DNA of 14,520 nt from CAYZEE01 sp964477485 (GTDB taxonomy: Bacteria > Patescibacteriota > Microgenomatia > Levybacterales > UBA12049): the NCBI GenBank assembly GCA_964477485.1, contig CAYZEE010000030.1:1-14520 (forward strand), in the 5' to 3' direction. Under the pieces are notes generated by a model. The model had not been told where the DNA came from. It worked only from the letters and a program-made list of their open reading frames with translations, and searched no databases. The translations under genes and the position numbers were made by a program. Positions within the stretch are counted from its first letter, which is position 1. The number at the start of each line of letters is the position of its first letter. Shown here piece after piece: positions 1 to 8,113 of this stretch.

Positions 1-663
1 GTAAATAACAGGATTCATGGCTAATCGTTCTTTTTTGTGATTTTCAGTTTGAATAAGTTTAGCAACTTTAATACCGATAATACCTAAGATAAGGATTCCA
101 ATACATAGTACTAATATTCCAGTAAAAATTTGAGAAAAGACAACGAGTATATCTTGCATACTTTTTTTCCTCAATGATGCATAATACCTTGAGATAGAAT
201 CAATTGGAGTTATGAAAAATTTGTCGATGACCTTTATAAAACAAATTTTCAGATAGATAGATATAGGAAATATTACCTTTGTGATAAAAGAGTGCGGAAT
301 AATAGAATAAAAAAATTGTTTGATATCTTTACATTCTTTGTTTTTTCGAATTTCTATAATAGACTGGATTGTTCCGACTATAAGAAATATATATGCCCAG
401 ATAACAATTTGTTCAGAAATATATTCTAAGTTAATTACGATAAGTACAGGAGCGAATATAAACAATATGAGAGCAAAAATGAAGTTTATACGCGCTTCAA
501 CCCCATATCCAATAAGTACACCAATCCATATAAGAATGAATAAAAAAATATTTGAGCCTGTCGCATTTCCTATTAAAAATATCTCTACAATAATGACAGT
601 AACACTGACAAGAAGTAAAACAAATCTTACTTTATAAATATAATCAAGGATTTTATTTAACAT
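1..663 (-). CDS. Multi-spanning membrane protein of unknown function, C-terminus cut by window edge
   Basis: Reading the minus strand from an ATG at 661-663 gives 221 codons with no stop before the window edge, so the gene is real but truncated at its 3' end. Predicted membrane segments lie at about 13-32, 38-54, 59-78, 84-103 and 173-203. The third and fourth helices are separated by INLEYISEQIVIWAYIFLIVG (77-97), a pattern I recall from small membrane proteins in CPR genomes, though I cannot name a family. Between helices four and five is a cationic, amphipathic stretch (about 104-169) with no recognisable domain. The ATG lies inside the stop region of the GT-C-like gene (11-base overlap), so the two are probably translated together and may act together at the membrane. 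No catalytic motif is visible. Confidence 0.75.
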   Translation of the reverse strand, partial: MLNKILDYIYKVRFVLLLVSVTVIIVEIFLIGNATGSNIFLFILIWIGVLIGYGVEARINFIFALILFIFAPVLIVINLEYISEQIVIWAYIFLIVGTIQSIIEIRKNKECKDIKQFFYSIIPHSFITKVIFPISIYLKICFIKVIDKFFITPIDSISRYYASLRKKSMQDILVVFSQIFTGILVLCIGILILGIIGIKVAKLIQTENHKKERLAMNPVIY

Positions 664-3049
664 ATTTTACATTTCGTTTGTATTTAATATATGCGTAGCT
701 TATAGACAAACAAAGGGAAGTAATAGATATAATCAAGCCAATTTCAAATAATATCTGTGGCCAAAATTCTACTATGATTTCTAAATCGTAAGTCCCGTCC
801 GAATTTTTTACACAATACCCAGGTACAGAACAGATACTTTTTGTATTTAAATCCCAAGCGTTTGCATAGGAGTTAATTTTTACATGATTACTGACCTTAA
901 TAGTATTCATAAACAAGGTTTCTAAAAAGAAACCAGACGGAAGATTATCATTCTGGATAGTATTATAATAGTCTTTTGATACAAAATTAATATTATTTTT
1001 ATCAGTTCCTAGTGTTGAAATATATCCATTGCTAATAAATTTTTTTATATCTTTTAAACTTGCTTGGTCATCAATGTTCTTATTGATAATCTTATAATTT
1101 TTTAAAAACTGATCATTAAAATTGGAAGAAAAATTGTATTTAGCTAAATAAATTCTCCACTGTCGATGAAAGCTATTATTAAATATCAGTCGAATCTGAT
1201 TAGAGGCGCCATGAATACGAATTTTATATTTAGATTGATTAACCTGTTTAAATTCTAAAGTTGTTTTTTTACCATTTTCGCCTAGAGTCGATTGTGTATA
1301 AAGAATTGGTTTAAACATATTCTGTTTTAATTCAAAAAATTTAAAATAGCGAGTATCTAAAATTTGCTTAAAATTCTTATCTTGCTGAATTTGGAAATTT
1401 AAACTTTTATAGTTTGTTTGACCAAAAACGGTCGCATTAATATTAACTTCAAATGAATACTTCTCGGGAATATCCTTATGTAATAAAATATATTTAATAT
1501 TAGACTCCATCAGAATTGGTACGTAATCTTTTAACTCATTGCTTATTTTAAAATCAGGTAAAAACCATCCATTACTCCAAACAGGTTTTCCAAGCAGGAA
1601 CATATCAGGATGAGCGTCACCTCCGTAATAATTTCCGTGCTCCCAATCTAACGTCATTCCTGAAGAAAACTGTGGGAGAGAAAGAATGGAAAAATCAAGT
1701 TTTTTGGTTGCGAGAAATCTATTTATCTGCATGTACTCGATGGGAATTTCTGTTTTATGAATATTTCTCATTACTTTACCAGAAAAAAACGGCCATGCGC
1801 TAATGACAACGATACTTAATGGAATTGCTACAATTAGGCATTTCCCAATCGTTTTAACATGGAGTTTGAATGTAATAAATAAATAAACCTTAGTAATACT
1901 TAATGCCAATAATATGGATAAGGCAAAAATTGCAAAGTATTCAAATTTATAATAGTTCGCCCTATACATTTGGAATAATGGGATGTTGACATATATCCAC
2001 GTATTGATTGATGCGAATGGATTGTGACCGGCTTTAGCAAAAAAAATACTCAGAATATATACTAATAATAAATAGATTTCCAGATGATGCAACTTCTTTT
2101 TAAGTAGAATCAATAAAGAAAAAATAAGAATTAAATAGTTAAAAAAAATTATTATTTTATTTGACAGAAAACTGTAAAAAACATAATCTTCTTGCGAACT
2201 TTGACCGATACCCCTAATGAGGTTTGATATAGAGGTGGTTGTGCTGTTATAACTCATTGAGGCAATATTAAGGTTGTTTATAACATTTGTGTACGGATTT
2301 GCTTGATTGGACAGGATAGGGAGATATATATAACTGGTTATTAAAAGTATCAGTATTATAGTCGGCAAGAACCTCTTCCAATTATTATAAATTTTATTCT
2401 TTCTTCTAAAAAATAACTCATAGATAAGTAGCAAGACTAGAATGCTAATAGTATTTGAGGGATTTCCGCTCAGAAATATCAGAAAAAAAAGTGAAAAGAA
2501 TATTTTTTTCCATAAATTATCACTTATATGATAATCTTTCAGATAAAAAAGGAAAATCCAGGGCAATAAAATATAGGAAACCGCATAGCTTGTTGGCGGA
2601 AAGGAAAACAGAAACATCGAGTAGTTATTAAGCATATAATAGATTGAACCTATTAGTAATCCAAATTGAAATTTGGTATTTTGCAGTTTCGATACAGAAT
2701 CGGTCATGAATGATGATAATAAATACATTCCTAGTCCAGGAATAAAATAACACAGGAAATACATAAGCCTATCTACTAGTATCGGTTGTATACCTAGCTT
2801 ATTCAGTACAAATATACCGCTATTAATTATTAACGCAATCGAACCGATTACATTAGATAATCCGGGAAAAGTGTAGGTATTCCACATGGAGCTGGTAATA
2901 GCAAAAAGCGTTTGCGTAAAATGATAGCCTACACCAGCGTCATCCCCGATTAACTGTTTTTTGACCCCCAAATTCGCTAACGTAACAAATATGGCAACTG
3001 CAAAGATTATCAATATTGCTAAGATTTGTTGCGTAGATTTCTTTTTCAT
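653..3049 (-). CDS. GT-C-like polytopic membrane glycosyltransferase with large C-terminal extracytoplasmic domain
   Basis: Probably an integral-membrane transferase using a lipid-linked sugar donor on the outer face of the membrane. The N-terminal 425 residues hold about a dozen hydrophobic helices (near 10-28, 66-84, 94-112, 128-150, 156-170, 184-212, 228-246, 296-316, 323-338, 370-394 and 402-422). The loop after the first helix contains IGDDAG (34-39), an acidic pair where GT-C enzymes carry catalytic or metal-binding acids. Residues 425-760 form a soluble domain with IRLIFNNSFHRQWRIYL (619-635), a beta-sandwich motif seen in YfhO- and arabinofuranosyltransferase-like proteins, and INSYANAW (725-732). 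C740 and C746 could form a disulfide. EFWPQ (761-765) leads into a last helix (about 766-786) and a basic tail. The stop overlaps the next gene by 11 bases. The donor sugar is unknown, and a polymer-modifying role is inference. Confidence 0.8.
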   Translation of the reverse strand: MKKKSTQQILAILIIFAVAIFVTLANLGVKKQLIGDDAGVGYHFTQTLFAITSSMWNTYTFPGLSNVIGSIALIINSGIFVLNKLGIQPILVDRLMYFLCYFIPGLGMYLLSSFMTDSVSKLQNTKFQFGLLIGSIYYMLNNYSMFLFSFPPTSYAVSYILLPWIFLFYLKDYHISDNLWKKIFFSLFFLIFLSGNPSNTISILVLLLIYELFFRRKNKIYNNWKRFLPTIILILLITSYIYLPILSNQANPYTNVINNLNIASMSYNSTTTSISNLIRGIGQSSQEDYVFYSFLSNKIIIFFNYLILIFSLLILLKKKLHHLEIYLLLVYILSIFFAKAGHNPFASINTWIYVNIPLFQMYRANYYKFEYFAIFALSILLALSITKVYLFITFKLHVKTIGKCLIVAIPLSIVVISAWPFFSGKVMRNIHKTEIPIEYMQINRFLATKKLDFSILSLPQFSSGMTLDWEHGNYYGGDAHPDMFLLGKPVWSNGWFLPDFKISNELKDYVPILMESNIKYILLHKDIPEKYSFEVNINATVFGQTNYKSLNFQIQQDKNFKQILDTRYFKFFELKQNMFKPILYTQSTLGENGKKTTLEFKQVNQSKYKIRIHGASNQIRLIFNNSFHRQWRIYLAKYNFSSNFNDQFLKNYKIINKNIDDQASLKDIKKFISNGYISTLGTDKNNINFVSKDYYNTIQNDNLPSGFFLETLFMNTIKVSNHVKINSYANAWDLNTKSICSVPGYCVKNSDGTYDLEIIVEFWPQILFEIGLIISITSLCLSISYAYIKYKRNVKYVK

Positions 3050-3063
3050 ATAAAGTTAAAAAC

Positions 3064-4167
3064 TTAACTGATGTAATCGACTATTAAATTAACTATGCTT
3101 TTACTTGCACTACCGTTGCCGTAGGGATTTTCTGATATTCGATTGAAAATACGGTTTAATTTTGAGGAATTATTACAAAGTCTCGGTAGGCTTTGCAGTG
3201 TTTTTTTTTCAGGATCTAAAACGATATTTACTCCCAACCGTTCCGTATCGACCCACTCGGTAGATTTTCTCAAAGTCAGACACAATTTTTTTGCAAAAAA
3301 AGCCTCTTTTTGCAAACCACCCGAATCCGTAATCACCATGTCGCAATTATGAAGAATTTTCAATATTTCATAATATCCTAATGGCGGAGTTACTTTAATG
3401 AAATAACTTTCTAAATATTTGTTTAACCCAAATAAACGAATCATTTTTTGCGTTCTAGGGTGAACAGGGAATATAATTGGGCCGGATTTAATGTTATTAA
3501 CCGTTGTTAGTATTTTTTTCAATGTGACTTTATTATCGACATTTTCTGATCTATGCAATGTTAGTAATATAGATGCTTGATTTATTAAATTCGTATATTT
3601 GCTTTGGTAATTAACCGCTTTTTTTTGATGCAATAAAAATACATCGTACAAAGGATCACCAGAAAAGACGATTTTTCCGTGCATTTTTTCTATCAGTAAA
3701 TTATTTTGATCGTTTTTAGACAATGCAAAGAGAAGATCTGATAAATGATCGATTATGATGCGATTATATTCCTCCTGCATTCTGTAATCATGACTCCTGC
3801 AACCTGCTTCCAAATGACACAACCTTATTTTTTTCTTGTTTGCTGCTATTGCCGCTGCTAAGCTGGAATTCGTATCGCCCCAGACGCATAAGATATCAGA
3901 CTTTTCTTTAGATAAAAGTTCTCCGATTTTAATAATAATTTCACCTATTTGTTTATTTGGGTCGAACTCTCCTATTGACAGATTTATATCGGGCTTTGGT
4001 ATATTAAGCTCATCAAAGAATATCTTGTTCATGTAATCAGTATAATGTTGTCCGGTATGGATTAATGAAAGGTCGATAAACTTTAATTTCTGCATTTCAT
4101 GAATAATCGGTGCGAATCTTATTAATTCCGGCCTTGTTCCCACTATGACGGAAACTTTTTTTTTCAT
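3064..4167 (-). CDS. wbpI: UDP-GlcNAc 2-epimerase family, UDP-GlcNAc3NAcA 2-epimerase type (WbpI-like)
   Basis: Likely inverts C2 of UDP-GlcNAc3NAcA to give UDP-ManNAc3NAcA, a cytoplasmic step without cofactor through a glycal intermediate. The GT-B-like fold is clear from VGTRPELIRFAPII (9-22), HTGQHY (37-42), VWGDTNSSLAAA (95-106; D98), CHLEAGCRS (117-125; E120), MQEEYNRIIIDHLS (130-143; E132/E133), LTLHRSEN (202-209; H205), HPRT (236-239) and TDSGGLQKEAFF (280-291). The segment LRKSTEWVDTERLG (299-312) has the TEWV variant I associate with WbpI and WlbD rather than the TERPE form of ordinary WecB epimerases. Length 367 is typical. It completes a set with the WbpB-, WbpE- and WbpD-like genes. 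A plain UDP-GlcNAc 2-epimerase (WecB) is the alternative. A nine-A run directly follows the ATG (MKKK). Confidence 0.88.
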   Translation of the reverse strand: MKKKVSVIVGTRPELIRFAPIIHEMQKLKFIDLSLIHTGQHYTDYMNKIFFDELNIPKPDINLSIGEFDPNKQIGEIIIKIGELLSKEKSDILCVWGDTNSSLAAAIAANKKKIRLCHLEAGCRSHDYRMQEEYNRIIIDHLSDLLFALSKNDQNNLLIEKMHGKIVFSGDPLYDVFLLHQKKAVNYQSKYTNLINQASILLTLHRSENVDNKVTLKKILTTVNNIKSGPIIFPVHPRTQKMIRLFGLNKYLESYFIKVTPPLGYYEILKILHNCDMVITDSGGLQKEAFFAKKLCLTLRKSTEWVDTERLGVNIVLDPEKKTLQSLPRLCNNSSKLNRIFNRISENPYGNGSASKSIVNLIVDYIS

Positions 4168-5270
4168 GGTATAAAGTTAATTATTGAGTGAACAGTTTTA
4201 ACTATATTCTTCTTGCTATATTTTTCTTTTGCATATTCATAGCATTTTTTATGAGAATACTCTTTGTTGTCTCTTATTTTCGTTAACAGCTTTTCAATCT
4301 CCAAGGAATTAAATGGATCAATTAGCCACCCAACTGATCTTGGAACCAAATCGATGTTTATCAGCTTTCGTTTACCCGCAACAGCGGAATATTTCGGAAT
4401 AATAATCGGCGTGTCGCTAGCGATAGCTTCGATAGCAGGTAATCCTAAATATGTAGTATCGGCAAACGACCAAACTACATCTGATTTTCTATAAAGTTTT
4501 GAAAGTTTTACTTTATCATGTATATAGCCTAAGAAAACAATATTTCTGTTATTGTTTTTTTTAACCTTATTTACATCTTTTCCGGAACCCACAAAGATAA
4601 ACTCAAATCCGTCGTTAGATTTAGTTTTATTGGCAAAATTTATGAGTGGGAAACACAGCTTATCAATATCAATTCTACCTACATACAGTATTTTTAGCTT
4701 TGTATGTGGCTTTTGGAACTTTTTTCCTGAAGAGAAAAAAATATCATCAGCAAAATGTTCATTCACAATAATTTTTTTATCCGATATAACATTTTTTAAA
4801 TCATCTTTGCTTCCTTCAGAATTTACTATAACAAGGTCGGCAAAGTATGAAAATAATTTAATGCTTTTTTTAGTAATTTTGCTACAATTCTTGATTACGC
4901 TATGATACATTATTATGTTTTTTTTACCTAATAATTTGAAAATCGGAGATAATATTAATCCTGTTCCGAATCCATTGTATATAACCGTTTGAGGTCTAAT
5001 TATTAATGAAAATAATATTGATATGAGAAACAGCGGCATATCCCATAGTATTCCTAATAAAGGGCTATAAGTAGTAACAAAACCATATCTGTTATAATCG
5101 ATATATGGTATAAGGAAGTAGTTGAAATGAGAATTTTTTCCGGATGGTTTTCCCAAACCGGTTATATATATTCTCTTCCCTTTTTCCTGTAATCTAGCTA
5201 TGATTTTTTCTATGCTTAACCAGCTTCCACAGGGAAAACATTGTGTAATGACAAGTATCTTATTATTCAT
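4164..5270 (-). CDS. GT4-like glycosyltransferase (GT-B fold)
   Basis: A retaining-type GT-B transferase, probably peripheral on the cytoplasmic membrane face. The 368-residue protein has an N-terminal acceptor domain. It contains a hydrophobic segment (about 76-91) that may dip into the membrane, then DLVIVNSEGSKDDL (145-158). The C-terminal donor domain begins KILYVGRIDIDK (193-204), continues with FIFVGSGKD (224-232) and IVFLGYI (244-250), and ends with the GLPAIEAIASDTPIIIP block (276-292). In GT4 enzymes an EX7E motif spans this last block. Here the second glutamate is E281 but the first position is T273 (codon 4452-4454), so the motif is incomplete. Placed between the WbpD- and WbpI-like genes, it may add the diacetamido-uronic acid, but this is a guess from position. 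Its stop overlaps the epimerase start by four bases (ATGA). Catalytic competence cannot be judged by eye. Confidence 0.83.
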   Translation of the reverse strand: MNNKILVITQCFPCGSWLSIEKIIARLQEKGKRIYITGLGKPSGKNSHFNYFLIPYIDYNRYGFVTTYSPLLGILWDMPLFLISILFSLIIRPQTVIYNGFGTGLILSPIFKLLGKKNIIMYHSVIKNCSKITKKSIKLFSYFADLVIVNSEGSKDDLKNVISDKKIIVNEHFADDIFFSSGKKFQKPHTKLKILYVGRIDIDKLCFPLINFANKTKSNDGFEFIFVGSGKDVNKVKKNNNRNIVFLGYIHDKVKLSKLYRKSDVVWSFADTTYLGLPAIEAIASDTPIIIPKYSAVAGKRKLINIDLVPRSVGWLIDPFNSLEIEKLLTKIRDNKEYSHKKCYEYAKEKYSKKNIVKTVHSIINFIP

Positions 5271-5276
5271 TTTTAT

Positions 5277-5807
5277 TTAGAATTTTTTTGACACGGTTTT
5301 TCCTTCTTTGTTTACTTTTCCTCGAATTTTAGCAGGATTTCCGAAAACTAAATTAAATTCCTTAACGTTATCAACGACTACGCTCCCGGCACCTATCATT
5401 GCAAACTGATTAACAATAACTCCAGGAAGTATTACAGAACAGGCACCGATGGATACCCCATCCTTGATTATTATATGATCTACATGCCAGTCATTCGCTG
5501 TTTTTAAAACGCCTTCTTTTGTAGTTGCCCTGGGATATCGATCATTAGTGAAAACAACGTGGGGGCCAATGAATACTTTGTTACCAATAACGCTGCCATG
5601 ATAAATCGAGACATTATTTTGTATTTTGCAATAATTGCCGATAGTTACCCCAGAATCTAAATATACGTTTTTTCCTATAATACAATGATGACCAATTTTT
5701 ACATTATTCATGATTTGTGTTAAGTGCCATATTTTGGTACTGTGGCCGATAGATGCTGATTTGGATATAAATGAGGACGGATGACTATAATAGTTTTTCA
5801 TAAACAT
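5277..5807 (-). CDS. wbpD: Left-handed beta-helix N-acetyltransferase, UDP-GlcNAc3NA N-acetyltransferase (WbpD/WlbB-like)
   Basis: Likely acetylates the C3 amine of UDP-2-acetamido-3-amino-glucuronate with acetyl-CoA, giving UDP-GlcNAc3NAcA. The protein is almost wholly hexapeptide repeats forming a trimeric beta-helix. Family signatures are IGHSTKIWHLTQIMNNVKIG (20-39), KIQNNVSIYHG (61-71), the loop GPHVVFTNDRYPRA (81-94) and the terminal VFGNPAKIRGKV (154-165). The QNNVS plus VFTNDRYPR combination is characteristic of WbpD/WlbB. Length (176) is close to the roughly 190 of known members. Two starts are possible: ATG at 5807, or ATG at 5801, which makes a clean four-base ATGA overlap with the wbpE-like stop and begins MKNYYSHPS, close to the family's usual start; I slightly prefer the latter. 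It follows the aminotransferase that would supply its substrate. Confidence 0.88.
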   Translation of the reverse strand: MFMKNYYSHPSSFISKSASIGHSTKIWHLTQIMNNVKIGHHCIIGKNVYLDSGVTIGNYCKIQNNVSIYHGSVIGNKVFIGPHVVFTNDRYPRATTKEGVLKTANDWHVDHIIIKDGVSIGACSVILPGVIVNQFAMIGAGSVVVDNVKEFNLVFGNPAKIRGKVNKEGKTVSKKF

Positions 5808-6898
5808 TTAATTTTATCTGAAATATATTCAATATTTTTTCTGCTAAGGTTAGGGTGGATTGGCAAAGATAAAACTTCATTACACACTTTTCGTGTTATG
5901 GGAAAATCATTATAGTCGAAATTCTTATCTAATCGGAGATGTTTAAAGTTAAATAGGGGTTTAGGGTAATATACTTTGGAATCAATCCCATTCTTTAGTA
6001 AATATTCTTTTAGTTGATCTCGAGAAAGAGGAAATTTTGAAGTAATTCTTATTGAATACTGATGGAATACATGCGTGGAATAATTTGGTATTTCCGGGGT
6101 GATTATTCCTGGTACTTCGTTTAATAATCGATTATATAAATGAGCATTTGACTGTCGTTTTTGGGTTATATAATCAATATTTTTCATTTGCGTCAATGCT
6201 ATCGCGGCTAAAATATCAGTCATTCTATAATTATATCCTATAGATTTATAATCATACTGTTGGTGATTTGATTGACCATGTTGCCGAAATAGCCTTGAGT
6301 ACATATAATATTTTTTATTATTAGTGGTAATTACCCCGCCTTCCCCGCACATAATATTTTTGGTTGCATAAAATGAGAAGCATGTTATATCAACGATATT
6401 TCCGGCTTTTATACCTCTGTATTCTGAATTTATTGATTGAGCAGCATCTTCAATTATAAATAAGTTATGTTTCGATGCAATCTTTTTAATTTCTCGGTAA
6501 TCAGCCGGTAAACCATATAAATCTACGGTTATTATTGCCTTCGTTTTAGCGGTAATTTTATTTTCTATAAGGTTAACATCTATATTAAAGGTTTTCTCGT
6601 CGATATCAACAAAAACAGGTATAGCTCCGACCATTCTTATAGCATTTGCGGTAGCGATGAAAGAAAAAGGAGTTGTTATTACCTCGTCTCCATCTTTTAT
6701 TCCTAAAGAAAATAATGCGGTATGTAAAGCAGCTGTTCCATTGGAAACTGCTACAGCATACTTGCTTTCTGTTAACTTAGTGATTTTTTTTTCCAAAGCG
6801 GCAACAGTTGGACCTTGAACTATATGGCCTGATTTGAGCACGCTAACAACAGCTTTAATTTCTTCTTCAGAAATATCAACAACAGACATAGGGATCAT
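5798..6898 (-). CDS. wbpE: DegT/DnrJ/EryC1/StrS aminotransferase, UDP-3-keto-GlcNAcA type (WbpE-like)
   Basis: A PLP-dependent enzyme that likely transfers the glutamate amino group to C3 of UDP-2-acetamido-3-keto-glucuronate. Domain markers are SNGTAALHTAL (52-62) for phosphate binding, TPFSFIATANAI (76-87), IEDAAQS (149-155; D151 to the pyridine nitrogen, Q154 stacking) and FSFYATKNIMCGEGG (174-188), where K180 forms the internal aldimine. GYNYRMTDILAAIALTQM (221-238) and YYPKPLF (310-316) are family features. At 366 residues it is full length. MIPMSVVDISEEEIKAV is the usual N-terminus, which supports the ATG at 6898. It overlaps the next gene, an acetyltransferase, by a few bases. Substrate is inferred from the WbpB-, WbpD- and WbpI-like neighbours; a GDP-perosamine-type 4-aminotransferase is the main alternative because GDP-4-keto-6-deoxymannose enzymes lie upstream. 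Contrast with the histidine enzyme at 9784. Confidence 0.85.
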   Translation of the reverse strand: MIPMSVVDISEEEIKAVVSVLKSGHIVQGPTVAALEKKITKLTESKYAVAVSNGTAALHTALFSLGIKDGDEVITTPFSFIATANAIRMVGAIPVFVDIDEKTFNIDVNLIENKITAKTKAIITVDLYGLPADYREIKKIASKHNLFIIEDAAQSINSEYRGIKAGNIVDITCFSFYATKNIMCGEGGVITTNNKKYYMYSRLFRQHGQSNHQQYDYKSIGYNYRMTDILAAIALTQMKNIDYITQKRQSNAHLYNRLLNEVPGIITPEIPNYSTHVFHQYSIRITSKFPLSRDQLKEYLLKNGIDSKVYYPKPLFNFKHLRLDKNFDYNDFPITRKVCNEVLSLPIHPNLSRKNIEYISDKIKCL

Positions 6899-6902
6899 AT
6901 TG

Positions 6903-7091
6903 TTATTTTCTTATTTTTAATATCTTTGCTGGATTACCGCTTACAACTGAAAATGGTGGAACACTTTTTGTTACTACAGATCCTGCGCCTATAACAGAGC
7001 CATCTCCTATTTTCACTTTCTTCAAAATGATAGCTTTTTCCCCGATCCAGACGTCATTTCCAATAATTACTGGCGTTTCGCTATTAGCCAT
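6903..7091 (-). pseudogene. Truncated hexapeptide-repeat acetyltransferase (C-terminal remnant, 62 codons)
   Basis: The predicted peptide matches only the last third of a left-handed beta-helix (hexapeptide) acetyltransferase of the CatB/XAT kind. IIGNDVWIG (9-17), AIILKKVKIGDGSVIGAGSVVTK (20-42) and VVSGNPAKILKIRK (48-61) are classic C-terminal repeats ending in the GNPAK motif. A complete enzyme is roughly three times longer, and the region with the catalytic histidine is absent. The missing N-terminus is not hidden in another frame: upstream sequence is the apparently intact end of the oxidoreductase, and the reading frame begins at an ATG inside it (CCCATGG, 7089-7091). It ends four bases before the wbpE-like gene. 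Most likely a deletion relic of an acetyltransferase superseded by the intact one at 5277. It has no internal stop, so a short expressed protein able to join a trimer remains possible. Confidence 0.8.
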
Positions 7092-8113
7092 GGGCTGTTT
7101 ATTTCTTTTTTATAAATTTCTTCGATAAATTTCACCGAATCGATTGCATTGATTAATCCTATGCCTTTTCCCTTTGCGATATCTTTGTACAATAGAGGAT
7201 GATTCGGACATGAACCTTGATGAGTGCCGTACGAATTCGGCTTAAGTGACTCTGAATATTTACCAATAATTCTTAACCACTTCTTTTCTATGTCATTATT
7301 TAAAAATAAGGCTTTATCTACCTTATCAAGCGCCTTTCCCCCTATTTTAACATATCCTTGTGACCCGATCACGCTAATGGAACATTCCAGGTTTATAGGC
7401 TCGGACGCTATCGTTACCTCTACTGATCCAGATACGTTGTGAGGGTATTGTACTAAAGAAAAAACCGTGTCCTCAAACTCAATATTTCTATGTTTATGTT
7501 TGAACGTTTTTGTTGCAAATACTTTAGGTAAACCAAATAGCCATTGGGCAATGTCTAGATAATGAATGCCAACTTCATATAATATTCTCCCTCCAATCTT
7601 GATGTTTGCTCTCCATGAGTTAAAGTACGAGATCGGTCTTTGCCATCGTTGGACAAGGCTTACAGATCGTATATTGCCTATAATATTTTGCGATAGAGCC
7701 TCTTTGAGCATATTTACAGTTGGGTTATATCTAACCTGTAAGACGGCAAAGGCTTTTTTATGCGTAATTCTTGTAGTTGCGACAATTTCTTCTATCCTTT
7801 TAGGATTAAAATCAATAGGTTTTTCAATTAAAATGTTATAGTTCGCATGGAGAGAATTAACTGCTTGTTCAAAATGGAGACTATTAGGAGTGCAAATAGA
7901 TACGAAGTCCATATTATTTGTCATTTCCTTCAGCATTTTTTTGTAGTCATTGAAGCCCCTTACGTCTAGGTTTTTTGAAAAAAGTTTAACCTTATTCTTG
8001 TCTATGTCACATATTGCTACTAATTCAAAATACTGTTTATTCAGTATTATTGCTTCCAGATGTCTTTCAAAAATTTTTCCGCATCCGATAATTCCAACCT
8101 TAATTTTTTTCAT
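7067..8113 (-). CDS. wbpB: Gfo/Idh/MocA oxidoreductase, UDP-GlcNAcA 3-dehydrogenase type (WbpB/WlbA-like)
   Basis: Likely oxidises C3 of UDP-N-acetylglucosaminuronate with NAD to the 3-keto sugar, the substrate of the aminotransferase downstream. The N-terminal Rossmann domain has VGIIGCGKIFERHLEAI (6-22), AICDID (33-38), CTPNSLHFEQA (74-84) and the family's IEKPID (96-101; K98 binds near substrate). AVLQVRYNPTVNMLK (123-137) and GGRILYEVGIHYLDIAQWLFG (beginning 174), with H184 as likely catalytic histidine, are patterns I associate with WlbA/WbpB. The 348-residue length is normal for the group and the C-terminal region (SYGT at 294, then NHPLLYKDI) looks complete. Its last 25 bases overlap the start of an acetyltransferase remnant. 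The match to a neighbouring wbpE-, wbpD- and wbpI-like set is the strongest support for this substrate. Other Gfo/Idh sugar dehydrogenases cannot be excluded by sequence alone. Confidence 0.82.
   Translation of the reverse strand: MKKIKVGIIGCGKIFERHLEAIILNKQYFELVAICDIDKNKVKLFSKNLDVRGFNDYKKMLKEMTNNMDFVSICTPNSLHFEQAVNSLHANYNILIEKPIDFNPKRIEEIVATTRITHKKAFAVLQVRYNPTVNMLKEALSQNIIGNIRSVSLVQRWQRPISYFNSWRANIKIGGRILYEVGIHYLDIAQWLFGLPKVFATKTFKHKHRNIEFEDTVFSLVQYPHNVSGSVEVTIASEPINLECSISVIGSQGYVKIGGKALDKVDKALFLNNDIEKKWLRIIGKYSESLKPNSYGTHQGSCPNHPLLYKDIAKGKGIGLINAIDSVKFIEEIYKKEINSPWLIAKRQ

Noticed and set aside
320..637. Plus-strand open frame of 105 codons
   Set aside because: It lies antisense to a longer membrane-protein frame that is open across 1-663 on the minus strand, overlaps the upstream gene in the operon manner, and has a far more protein-like sequence.
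4552..4905. Plus-strand open frame of 117 codons
   Set aside because: Antisense to the conserved donor domain of the GT4-like gene; no recognisable domain and no upstream signals. The same reasoning removes the other plus-strand frames at 3143, 3836, 4264, 7224, 7566, 8613, 10463, 12691 and 13215.
6903..7300. Acetyltransferase stub explained as a frameshifted full-length gene
   Set aside because: The upstream region encodes the conserved C-terminus of the Gfo/Idh protein in its own frame, and the other frames show no hexapeptide repeats, so no hidden N-terminal half exists there.
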